A DNA stretch of 64,000 nt from Hyalella azteca (Eukaryota; Arthropoda; Malacostraca; Amphipoda; Hyalellidae): assembly GCF_000764305.2 (NCBI RefSeq), contig NW_025937992.1:468358-532357 (forward strand), written 5' to 3'. Each line of letters begins with the position of its first letter. Within the stretch, counting starts at the first letter, position 1. This document shows, piece by piece, positions 35,093 to 46,665 of the stretch. The translations under genes and the position numbers were made by a program. The notes under the pieces were generated by a model. That model saw only the letters and a program-made list of their open reading frames with translations, was not told the origin of the DNA and searched no databases.

Positions 35093-37172
35093 TAGAAACT
35101 ATGGTCGCTGCTCATCCGGCGTCATTGCAGACGAGGAGATAACTTGTGCAATTGAGTTACGGACTCATGGCTGGCGGGAACACCTTGCGCCGCCTCTAGA
35201 TGGAAGCTTTTATGAAACTCGCATGAGGGGAGAATTCGTCTTGCGACCAATTTTTTACAGTTTTTTTTTTTTGTGTGTTTCGAATGTAGTGCAATTGTCA
35301 TCTTGTCGTGAGCATCACCAGCATTGAAGTTGCGTTTTTGATGTCTCGAAATTCCGATGATGCAAAGCTGTCCAGTGGCAATAAAGAGGTGCCTAAGTGA
35401 AGCGTTTTGCTCTAAATAAACGAGAATGTTCCGATCTCAATGACTAGCATACGATCAAATTAATTGCTAAATTTTGTGAATTTCAATTGTTTGCTTGCGA
35501 AGTAGAGTAAAAAATGTAACTTATGTTCATTTCAGTTTTTATATTAAATTATGGGTGATATTTCTTCAACCTTCTTCATTTGCAATTTAAATTCAGCGAA
35601 TTACTTGTCTGTGCATGTGTTAAGCCAAGATGTATTGAATACATCAAGTAAATGCTTGGGACAAACACGAGGTTTCACGCATTTTTTATTTTCCTAAATA
35701 AATTTCTTCTGAAGTGTCAACAGTAATGCAGAGGACACAAAAAATTCTATTATACCAAAATGAAAAGTTCCAGCCAAATCCCCAATAAGGTCTGAATTTT
35801 ATTTTTCGTTCGCGTTTCCACAATGCCAGCCAATTGATAGAAGTAACGCCTGAAATCTTCTCACACTACAAAATAAGGCCATGGATTAACTGAGTTTTCT
35901 CGATACTGATCTCAAAAACTCGCTAGTTAGCTTTTTCAATAATATTGCAACATTGTTCAATGATTTGCTTGGCAGTGAATTTTCGAAGACCACTATAAGT
36001 AAATTAATAGTGACTCATATTGGCAAAAATTCAGCAAAATTTAAGATCAGACTTCACTTGATCACATTTTACAACGGCTTCTAATTTTTTCCACCAGGTC
36101 GACTTTCAACATTTTCCATGTTATCAATAGATGCATTACTAATACATTAACTGATGTCCTAGTTTCAAATTTGTAACCGGCATCAATAGATGTATTACTA
36201 ATACATTAAATGATGTCTTAGTTTCAAATTTGTAACCGGCTTACTTCTGAGCGCAAAAATGGCCAATATTTGCCCGCAATTTGTTACCATATCGATCAGC
36301 TCGAATGTGAGGATAGTGAAATATGACCACAGGCTGATGATCGCTCCATGAAAAATTGCTCCACATTTATCATCCACTGAGCTGGCGACGGATAAATTTC
36401 AAATTATTGAACGGATCCGGCAGAAAACTCATCATTCAATTTCAATATAGGCGACATATATTTGTTCGATAAGCATGTAAAAAACGTAAGGAATTTGATT
36501 ATCTATAAATCGAATCTTGACCATTTGTTTTGTCGAAACATTTAACTAACTGTATAAAATTTATATCTTCATGAGGTGGCAATAACCTCAATAAGTTTCG
36601 ATATCAAAAGACAATAAACTAGAATTTCCATTTATGGTACAGATCATATTATCATTTTGGATTTCGTATCCGATTTATATTGAACTACTTATCTTGAAGA
36701 AGAGAGAAAAAACTTCAATGCTTGTATACTTGCGCCACATAGAATAGAACAAGTAAATGTGTGTTTGCATCCAAGTCTACACCTGACGTGGCACAAAGCA
36801 GTTTTTCCTTTATATTTAAGGCACCAGTAAATTCCAAACAATGCTGGCTGGCAATAATAAACTTCTTTTCTTTTCCATGCGAAGGTGAAGTTAGATCGTG
36901 ATCCTACATCGAAGTCTGTGCAACTAACACATTTTTATACTTCTACCCAATAGATGAAACCGATCAATTAATAGAGTTATATATTAACCTTAGCTATAAA
37001 GTAACGTTGAGGAGATTAACAAAGAAATTGAATGTTCGTCAGTGCTGGTTTGTTTGTTCCTTTCTTTGATTTTAGTCGATCAAACACCTTTATTTTTATT
37101 TGATTATATTTCTTCAGCAGTAACTAGTTAATAAATCGTTGATAATGGTATGGTCATTATTTAATGTAATGA
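35093..37172. other. Non-coding stretch with one 59-bp tandem duplication
   Basis: Two copies of a 59-bp unit (36123-36181 and 36182-36240, atcaatagatg-attactaat ... tttgtaaccggc) differ at few bases. No gene is supported elsewhere in the stretch. Confidence 0.6.
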
Positions 37173-37289
37173 ATATCACACTGCACATCACACTGCACAT
37201 CACACTGCACATCACACTGCATATCACACTGCATATCACACTGCATATCACACTGCACATCACACTGCACATCACACTGTACATCACAC
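37173..37289. repeat. Satellite C, 12-bp unit, array 1
   Basis: About ten copies of atcacactgcac, with atcacactgcat variants. The array ends exactly where adapter-like sequence begins. A second array is at 46486-46665. Open frames such as repeated LHIT are repeat by-products. Confidence 0.95.
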
Positions 37290-37315
37290 CTGTCTCTTAT
37301 ACACATCTAGATGTG
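37290..37315. other. Partial Nextera mate-pair junction adapter (assembly artefact)
   Basis: Bases 37290-37308 are the 19-bp Tn5 mosaic end CTGTCTCTTATACACATCT. They are followed by AGATGTG, the first seven bases of its reverse complement, as in the mate-pair junction adapter. It separates satellite C from satellite A, two arrays with no other reason to abut. Confidence 0.93.
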
Positions 37316-37503
37316 ATATGGAAATGTAATAAACACTCTATGGAAATGCAATAAACACTCTATGGAAATGTAATAAACACTCTATGGAAATGCAATAAAC
37401 ACTCTATGGACATGCAATAAACACTATATGGAAATGCAATAAACACTTTATGGAAATGCAATAAACACTCTATGAAGACGCCATAAGCATTTAATGGAGA
37501 TGA
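37316..37503. repeat. Satellite A, 22-bp unit, array 2
   Basis: About eight copies of the unit seen at 34650-34933, degenerating at the right edge (gaagacgccataagcattta) into unique sequence. It starts directly after adapter sequence, so its left neighbour in the real genome is unknown. Confidence 0.93.
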
Positions 37504-40500
37504 ATGAATGGGCTCCACAATAAAAAACAAATAATGGAAGTAATTCAGATTTTAATTAAGTTTTTATTCCTCAAAGCCTAAGGTTAATCGTCGAAAAGTT
37601 TACTAATTCGTTCATGGCTTTAAGTGTAGCCAATTCAAAAGCCGGTGATCTCATGTTTATCTTCTAAGTCAGTCATGTAGTGAGAAAATCCATACTTCAA
37701 AATTAATTTTCCGACGTTTTAAAATCAACAATTCCAAAAGAATAATTAGTTTTTTAATTGCCAAGGCTTTCGATGTTTTAGAATTTCACGTATTTTTATC
37801 GTTAAAGCATCGCACAGCAGAAATTGTCTAGCATCACACACAACAGATTAAATTGTATGTGTATATAAAGTATTAACATATTTCCTCACGATAATAACGT
37901 CAGCTATTCATTCTAAAATTAAGAAATTAACCCTAAGACTTGTAACTCTATACCCTTCAACATCTGAAGTTTGATTGATGAGCTTTTAATCCGAACCGTA
38001 AATCTACCGTGAAAACTGAACTCGCTTCATTTCCCTATCGATATCATCGCCGCTGACGTATGGTTTGAATTAAATCTTTAGGAAAACAGCTCAATGTTTG
38101 AATATTTTTCCTCCGCTCATCTCGAGGAAGTCATTACTACGGAAGATTGCAATGTCGGTCCACTCAAAGCTTTCGGAAATCGTTCGCATTTTATCACAGT
38201 AACTTCTGTGGCAGGGTATTAGTTCTACTGGAAAAACTGTCCTGTTTGAACTGGGAGTGATGCAATTAATCGAATTTTGAGTTAGTCAATAATATTTTTA
38301 CATTCATTCAGTTAATGAAATTCTTCATATAATTTAAGTGAAAATATTTTTAAACATATTAACAGTTCTAGATCAAATATTGCAGATGACATGATAACCT
38401 CTGAATAATTGCATCCGTGATATTTCGCTTACAAATAAAACTTAATTATAAGTGAGTGAGCCATTCCGTCGTCATGCAAGAGCATGAGTGTGTGTGTGTA
38501 AAAAAAGTGGAAAAGATGCGTGCAAAATTCAGCGACGGTCCAAACTTATTAAAAATTTTAATGTTGTAAATATCTATTATTTATAAAAACTTTGAAAATG
38601 GCATGAATGACAATGGCCTAAATATTGCTGAATGCAATATTTGATAACGATCCTTATTTTGTTTTCGGGCTGAAAAACTGTTGACGCCAGCGTACATCAG
38701 ATTTCGCTGACGTCGGCAAGCTTTATGCGAGAGAAACGCGAAGAATTAAAATAATTATAGACTGTTATCAAAAATTGATGAGTCATTCGTTCGCACACAT
38801 AGCTTGCATGGGTTACATTCAAATATGAAACTGATTTTGTGTTACTTCTTTTCAGTCAGTAATTTTTCCTATACACATGTACAGAAATTATTAAAGTAGT
38901 AAATGAGTAAAATTCAACTGATTTATCTATGGAAATTTTGACGCAAAAGTGAATTTGAATATAAAATTTTAAGAAAAGTAGCATTTCATTTTCATGCCTC
39001 CTTGCACGAAAAATCAATGAAAGATTTCATTCATGACGTTTCATAATATACTTTTGCATAACATAAAAGTCCATGAAAGATCACGTTGCATGTATATTAT
39101 GATATCTTCATACAATATAAAACAACCAATGAAATGTTTCGTTTATAAATATCATAATATCTCCGTAAAAAATTAAATCAACGCAAAAGCTCTCTGAATA
39201 CATATTACATTTTTTGTATACAAAATACATAAAAATAAACAACAACATTTTATTCTATGACTGAATATGCAGCATATTCTATTATGCCGAGCAGCATCGT
39301 AATCAATTACCACTTGTCGCACTAATGGTCAGCTAATGTATCCCTGTCCCTATTGAATGCCACCTCATCCACTGCCCGATTTGGTGACAGCAAAGCGATG
39401 TTGCGATTGAAATGCAATTTGGCTTCGGTCTTCCAGAGTACGGCAAATAATAACTACATTTTAAAATTAGAAGTAAAAACTTTTTGTTCCCCATTTGCGG
39501 TAAGTATTAATAATTTTTACTGTATACAAATTACCTATTTAAAAAAATTCGTCATCGGATTTATGATTGTTTTCTAAACCTAATAAAAACAAAATGGTGA
39601 CAAACTCTTTTTTTAGCATGTTGTGGATAGTTTGAACATCTCAGTAAATATATTATAGAATATGAATATGTTTTTCTTTGATTAGCTTTCGGCAAGTTGT
39701 CAAGACGAGTTTAAAATTCAATACTCAGAATATCAAATTTTTGTCATGAAAATTACTTGAACATTGATTTTGAATTTTCTATTTTTAATCAATTAATCGT
39801 CAGTTTTGTCATGAGAATAAAATACTATTGTCAGTCACTTATAAATCGCATGTGAAACCAACAATTCAAATAGGGAATTTAATTTCAGAGCTCATGTTTC
39901 CACACCCTTATAAGCACATAAAACTTCACCCTACACAGCGCGACTAACAATAATGTATAAAACATTAACGAAAACCATAACGTCTATAAAGTTTACAATA
40001 CACACTACGCATAACACAAAACCATTCATGATACCATCGGCATGATACTCCCCTATATATAAGAACCACCAGCCTCGCTCCTAGTAACGCGCTGCCAAAT
40101 TAGGTTCATATAATCCACTTTTACGGCAGTTCTTGAAGCGTTCGCTTGCAGCGCCCCAGCGCAACGTTTCCCCGTTTCAAAAACTTTTAAAACAGTCGTT
40201 TTAGCGTCCAAATACGATTCATGTAGACCAATTCCCATTTGATTGGAAGTTACCTTGTAGAAATAATCATGTTCAGCCTCTAAGGGCACAGAAAGTGGCT
40301 GTTTATTTATTTGTAGTTTATTTTGTGCTGATTTATGATTTCAATCCTTGCGCTGAATGAGTGATTGCGTTATGAACCCTAGAATTTTTACCATACCATT
40401 GACATTCCATCAGACATGTATGCCTCTTCAATAAACTGATTATCGTTGATTTGAGGATATTGAGAAAATAATAAGTATCAAAATAGATTAGAGAAGAGAT

Positions 40501-41786
40501 TTAAGTTGATCTGGGATTTGGTGAATATAACCCATTTAGTCCCTTCTGGTACCTTTCCGTGTGGCTTGAAGTCAATATTCCCGTTATGGGAAATCTGTTC
40601 TATCTTTAAGTGTTATCTCAATTGCTCCTATCAGCTTTGAGCCGAACAAATGTTCAGAGGTGAGCATTATTTCGACAGTATACTTGTTAGTTTAGTGGAT
40701 TTCCTTGCAAACTATCAACGGAATCTCACGTTTTCATCAAGTTTTAACCAAGATCATGAAGTAGACATTTGAAAATAATTAAACTGATCCTTATTAATAA
40801 TCCTGTCCTCATTTTTCTCCAGGGAAAGTAAAGGGAAAGAAAAATTACTAACATCCGTCCTCCAACCTCCATTAGAACTCGAGCCGCACAAGAATATTCA
40901 GAAAGTAGCGGGACAAATTATCTCTCAAGCACTATTAATTAGTTAGACTGAGAGACTGGAAGGCCCTTGCTCACGAGAGACTGCGTTGATATGGGACGGT
41001 GCGGACAGGATCATTCAACCTAGAATCAGTCAGTGATTTGATAACAAGGCAATCTTAGTTCCTTATTGGAAATCAATTCAAACCTTCGCTGCAGCCTGGC
41101 TGAGGCTTGTATTTAGCGTTCATTTCATCCTTATAGACCTGGGAGTAAGGGAGCTGTCGAAAGGGCAGAGCGGTAGGGGTGGTCTTATTCATAGGAGGTG
41201 GTCTTATACATACTCGATATAAAGGACCGAGGATAGGCGAGGTTTATGTGTGAGTTATTTTCTACAAAAGATTATATCCGCGGATTATAAAGGAGAGGGT
41301 GATGTTTGATAAAGGATAGAGTAAGGAAGTTTGTGACGTTATAAAGGAGGCCAGCTGAGAAGAGTATTAGGTAATATAGCAGGATAGATGTAAGGTTTAA
41401 ACCTAGAGATGAAGGTGTTAGTCAGGTTAGTAGGAAGTAAACCCTTTGCTTCGAGGATCATCTGCACATCATTAAGTTCCATGATCATCCTTAACCTGCA
41501 TTTAACTGAGCACCTTGCACACTTTCCAGGAGAATGCGAGAAACGATCCAAGTGATAAACTCTGAGTGTTGTGATATAAATATTAATTATTGCGGTAAAA
41601 TATCATGCTTTATTTGACGACCTGGCTGGGGAATATGAGCAATATTTGGAGGCGAAGTTATGCTTCAAATTTTGTATTTCAGAATAAAGTGACAACTTCA
41701 GGAAGATAAAAAATCAGCGAGATATCATAAAATAAGAAAATTAGGGCGTAAATTACTTTTTTATAATTTTGAAATTAAAATCAACG
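37504..41786. other. Non-coding stretch
   Basis: A minus-strand frame from 40340 to a TAG at 40053 is open for 95 codons and reads smoothly (for example KTTVLKVFETGKRCAGALQ), but no family is recognised and such a length is within chance. A purine-rich tract lies at 41140-41360. Nothing else was seen. Confidence 0.35.
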
Positions 41787-42681
41787 CAGATGTAGGGTGT
41801 AATTTTAAATGATCATGTTCCAAGTGAATTCGCATTCTTCGCGAATTTGCATCAACAGCCATCCCCCACTACGGGTATCCAAAATTTAAAGGAAGTAGCG
41901 GTATCCATATGTCCCATTTGCATATCCCTTGCTTAAGTGAACAGATATCGATTGCTTTACAAGAAGCGAGCCGCCCCAACGACCTCATAAAAGACGTGAA
42001 GGCGAGACGGACTCCTTGGCTGGCGAGTATTAATGCACAGGCACGCGTATTGCGCACGGCTCATCGATAAGCCCATAGCAATGCGTGGTCGCGACTTGTG
42101 CTTACTGTTGTATACTGATGTGAACAAAGGACTTTATCGTCCATGAAATGAAAAAATTGAATTAACGGTTCATATTGATGGCATTCTTAACCACGTATGC
42201 ACAGGTTGTGAAGAAAAACGTAGCCGGACTAAAAATTTATAACATTTCCCACTATGGTTTTAACGTCCTATAAATGTAGCAAAAGTAAGCAAACTTTATT
42301 CAAGATTCAAAGTATTCTCTAAGAAATTTTGGTCCATCCGCACATCAACAGATTATCAGCCTCACTTGAACGTATTTGATTTTATTGAGGTAGGAATTCA
42401 TAATTCCGGAAACAGTTCCCGCCTCAAAGAAAAATGATCAAAAGAATATCGCTGAGTTTTCCCTATTTTGACATTAACTTAACAATCGTGATCGGATTCA
42501 TCGGCATCACAATCAGTTTGCATTTGAAAGAATATTTGAGAAGAAATTGCCAAGATTTCATAGGGAGTCAGAATTGCCATATGTCAGACGAAAAGTAATA
42601 CGCCAAAAACGTGCAATCAGAAAGTGATACGAAATTAAAATGTATACTATGTGAAGGTTGAACAAGCTTGTCGTTTGGATA
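41787..42681. other. Source segment of an exact 895-bp duplication
   Basis: Identical to 45590-46484 (constant offset 3803). The surroundings here are continuous, so this is probably the true location. No gene is apparent. The minus-strand frame 42057-41869 (62 codons) has no domain and recurs only because of the duplication. Confidence 0.9.
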
Positions 42682-43228
42682 TGAAGGTACATAATGAAGC
42701 CACACTATTTTAAATGAATGCATTGTACCATTAATTTTTATTAAATTCTCTTGAGAACAGTCGATTGCATTTTGTTGAGAAATTTTTTGCAGCAAAAGAC
42801 GGGATCAAACTTAGCTGCGTGAGGTGAATAGAAGTGAGTCGAACGAACTAATTAGACGATTACAACGATCAGACTGGAATCGGTAATAGTAGAAGGCTAG
42901 AATAAGAAGCCCTAAAGAAAATACATTATGGCCGACCGTAGTCAAGAAGATTATCGTTCAACAAGAGTTCAAGATTTGCGAGGCTACAGCTTCTGAGGAG
43001 CGGAGGTAATTGGTAACGCATCGCGTACGAGAACTTGGACCTGCACAGATCCTTGTAAGTTTCTTGTGGCTCAGACGGATACAAGTAATCTTAACATGTC
43101 CCGACCCGTGCTTGCTCCCGACATGGGATGTGAAAGCGAAAAAATTCACGGAAAAAATCGTTGTGGTCAAATGTTTTCTGAGCCTCAGTATTCGTTGGTA
43201 AAAAGTTGGCATAAATCGTGAGCGTTTG
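42682..43228. other. Non-coding stretch
   Basis: Nothing recognised. Confidence 0.35.
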
Positions 43229-43377
43229 CGGCGCACGGCAAGATGCCAGCAGCCACGGCGCACGGCAGGACGCCAGCAGCCACGGCGCACGGCAGGACGC
43301 CAGCAGCCACGGCGCACGGCAGGACGCCAGCAGCCACGGCGCACGGCAGGACGCCAGCAGCCACGGCGCACGGCAGA
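43229..43377. repeat. GC-rich minisatellite, 27-bp unit, about 5.5 copies
   Basis: The unit is built of ccagcagccacggcgcacgg plus caggacg. Because 27 is a multiple of three, five frames stay open through the array, giving strings such as RRGCWRPAV or SHGARQDAS. The longest frame (175 codons, minus, 43485-42958) depends on it and is not a credible gene. The array is strikingly GC-rich in an AT-rich setting. Confidence 0.93.
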
Positions 43378-44811
43378 ACAAAAAGCCCAACAGCCGCCGT
43401 CGGAAGTCGATGTTTTTATGGGCTTGTTGGAGATTAGTTTCATGGCGATGTTAAATTTCAGGTTTAAAAGATAGATTGTTGCCATACTGAGACTGAATAA
43501 ATAGTTTCAAGCTATCCAGTTGTATAAGAATATTATATTCTTTTATTAGTTTGAGTACAACTATCGTTTGTTGTTTTGAGGCTGTCTGTAGAAAAAAAAT
43601 CAATAGAATGTTATGAATAAAAATTTTTTCGAGACTTAAGGTTTTATTGTTTTTGACGCCATTAGCTTCAATTTATTCACATACATAGTATCTGGATTAA
43701 CAATGCGATATAGTTGTCAAAAAAATTATTGAGTCATCCCTAAATGTAACTTTAGCAATAACTTAATTAACATATGAACTAGTTTTATTGCATATCATCG
43801 ACACATCGCTGAATTATTTATTAAAGAGGATACAAAATGATTTATTTCATTGTTTGCTATTAATTTATTCAGCTTTACTTCAGAATTTTCTTTCTATTTT
43901 CGTGTTCTGATGAGAACAATTATTTTCCGTTTCAATGATTGGTATCTTTTTCATTATTTTAGGTTTTCTAGATATATTGATGTCCTCAATTTTTCCATTC
44001 AGATCTTAAACCAGATTAAAAATAATAAATTCATTTCTCAGTACAGTGAGACGCAAGAAATCTTGAATTTGACGTTGCGAAGAGATCAGAAGTTATTATT
44101 TCAAAATTAGAGTTTTATTATATTTTTATATAGTAACTAAATGGCAAACAACATTTACCAATTACCTAATTGGTAAATTATGGTGGTAAATAATTCATTA
44201 ATTCCTCAAACACTGCTTAAAATATGTTTTCTTTGTTGCTTCGACATAATTTCCGAAAATTATTTCAACATTTTTTGTTGACAGAAAAAACAATCTCTAA
44301 CATTAGCATGGTCTTGTCGGTAATGGAAGTGAAGTATTAAAAGCCAGATTATTATTCCGCATTATTCTATTGTATTTGGATGCCTTGTTGTTTCTTGTGC
44401 ATCCGCGGCCGTCAAAAAACGGCCTCCTGCAGAAGTTTTAGGGTCAAACTTTCCGTGTGAAACGCGCTTTGTTTCCAGAAACAAAATTCTTCGAAATCCA
44501 TCGTCGCGAGAGAAATAATTTTAGGAAAGAAGAAACATTTTTCAAACTTGCAACTTTGTTCAAACTTAAATTGAATTGTGAGGACTGATTTTTTCTCAGT
44601 ACAGGATTTATATTTCTGTGATGAAAATATGTATATTATTTTCTTTGCTTTACTTGTTTATAAATCTCATTTACATTTACAATACACATTCTACTGGTAG
44701 AAAATTCACAATTCTAAATAAACATAATCGTAATTGCCTTAAATTCCTAAATATCGAGATGAATTTGTCTAAGCATGTCCTAATTTAACCTCATGACTCG
44801 GTACACTAGAT
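43378..44811. other. Non-coding stretch
   Basis: AT-rich with nothing recognised. The plus frame 43850-44110 (86 codons) has an AT-driven, Phe/Ile-rich composition. Confidence 0.35.
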
Positions 44812-45551
44812 TTAGTAGTCAAGATTCGTTACATAAGATTCAGTCTACAAGGTTAAGTTGATTCAGTTCAGTTGACGATATTCGCTAGACTTGGCTCACT
44901 ACAAGATTCACTAGATAAGATTCAGTCTACAAGATTCAGTTGACGATATTCGGTAGACTTGACTCAGTACAAGATGCGCTAGATAAGATTCAGTCTACAA
45001 GGTTCAGTTGATTCACTTCTGTTGACGGTATTGGCAATTGGGTAGAGTTGACTCCTACAAAATTCGCTAAATAAGATTGAGTCTACAAGGCTCAGTTGAT
45101 TCAGTTCATTTAACGATATTCGCTAGACTTAACTCAGTGCAAGATTCGCTAGATAAGATTCAGTCTACAAGGTTCAGTTGATTCGGTTCATTAACGATAT
45201 TCGCTAGACTTAACTCAGTACAAGATTCGCTAGATAGAATTCAGTCTACAAGATTCAGTTGATTCAGTTCAGTTGACGATATTCGGTAGACTTGACTCAG
45301 TACAAGATTCGCTAGATATGATTCAATCTGCAAGGTTCAGTTGATTCAGCTTAGTTGATATTCAGTAGACTTAACTCAATACAAGATTCGCTAGATAAGA
45401 TTCAGTCTTCAAGGTACATTTGATTCAGTTCAGTTGGCGATATTCGCTAGACTTAACTCAGTACAAGATTCACTAGATAAGATTCAGTCTACAAGGTTCA
45501 GTTGACGATATTCGGTAGACTTGACTCAGTACAAGATTCACTAGATAAGAT
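44812..45551. repeat. Satellite B, about 82-bp unit, main array
   Basis: About ten copies of a unit running aagattcgctagataagatt, cagtctacaaggttcagttg, attcagttcagttgacgata, ttcgctagacttaactcagt. Some copies lack the second attcagttcagttg block. The array is cut in mid-unit at 45551 by adapter sequence. Confidence 0.95.
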
Positions 45552-45589
45552 CTGTCTCTTATACACATCTAGATGTGTATAAGAGACAG
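45552..45589. other. Complete Nextera mate-pair junction adapter (assembly artefact)
   Basis: A perfect 38-bp palindrome: the Tn5 mosaic end CTGTCTCTTATACACATCT followed by its exact reverse complement. This is the circularisation junction adapter of the Nextera mate-pair protocol. It interrupts a satellite B unit and is followed at once by an exact copy of sequence found 3.8 kb to the left. Confidence 0.97.
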
Positions 45590-46484
45590 CAGATGTAGGG
45601 TGTAATTTTAAATGATCATGTTCCAAGTGAATTCGCATTCTTCGCGAATTTGCATCAACAGCCATCCCCCACTACGGGTATCCAAAATTTAAAGGAAGTA
45701 GCGGTATCCATATGTCCCATTTGCATATCCCTTGCTTAAGTGAACAGATATCGATTGCTTTACAAGAAGCGAGCCGCCCCAACGACCTCATAAAAGACGT
45801 GAAGGCGAGACGGACTCCTTGGCTGGCGAGTATTAATGCACAGGCACGCGTATTGCGCACGGCTCATCGATAAGCCCATAGCAATGCGTGGTCGCGACTT
45901 GTGCTTACTGTTGTATACTGATGTGAACAAAGGACTTTATCGTCCATGAAATGAAAAAATTGAATTAACGGTTCATATTGATGGCATTCTTAACCACGTA
46001 TGCACAGGTTGTGAAGAAAAACGTAGCCGGACTAAAAATTTATAACATTTCCCACTATGGTTTTAACGTCCTATAAATGTAGCAAAAGTAAGCAAACTTT
46101 ATTCAAGATTCAAAGTATTCTCTAAGAAATTTTGGTCCATCCGCACATCAACAGATTATCAGCCTCACTTGAACGTATTTGATTTTATTGAGGTAGGAAT
46201 TCATAATTCCGGAAACAGTTCCCGCCTCAAAGAAAAATGATCAAAAGAATATCGCTGAGTTTTCCCTATTTTGACATTAACTTAACAATCGTGATCGGAT
46301 TCATCGGCATCACAATCAGTTTGCATTTGAAAGAATATTTGAGAAGAAATTGCCAAGATTTCATAGGGAGTCAGAATTGCCATATGTCAGACGAAAAGTA
46401 ATACGCCAAAAACGTGCAATCAGAAAGTGATACGAAATTAAAATGTATACTATGTGAAGGTTGAACAAGCTTGTCGTTTGGATA
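45590..46484. other. Exact 895-bp copy of 41787-42681 (artefactual duplication)
   Basis: No difference to 41787-42681 was found on reading both. It begins right after the adapter and ends at a single N (46485). A recent real duplication would not start at adapter sequence, so I read this as mate-pair read-through kept in the assembly. Confidence 0.93.
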
Positions 46485-46485
46485 N
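46485..46485. other. Single undetermined base (join point)
   Basis: The only N seen in the window. It joins the duplicated segment to satellite C and probably marks a gap or a contig overlap closed by software. Confidence 0.9.
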
Positions 46486-46665
46486 ATATCACACTGCACA
46501 TCACACTGCACATCACACTGCACATCACACTGCATATCACACTGCACATCACACTGTACATCACACTGTACATCACACTGCATATCACACTGCACATCAC
46601 ACTGTACATCACACTGCACATCACACCACATATCACACTGCATATCACACTGCACATCACACTGC
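46486..46665. repeat. Satellite C, 12-bp unit, array 2
   Basis: About 15 copies of atcacactgcac with gtac and gcat variants, continuing into unique sequence at the right (caggtatcagggtaac). The first 50 or so bases match the start of array 1 at 37173. Confidence 0.95.

Noticed and set aside
42958..43485. 175-codon minus-strand frame with RRGCWRPAV repeats, and several plus frames over the same array
   Set aside because: The open length comes from a stop-free 27-bp repeat. Flanking parts have no recognisable protein features.
45590..46484. A recent segmental duplication
   Set aside because: The copy begins exactly at a mate-pair adapter and ends at an N, and the geometry fits read-through of one fragment.
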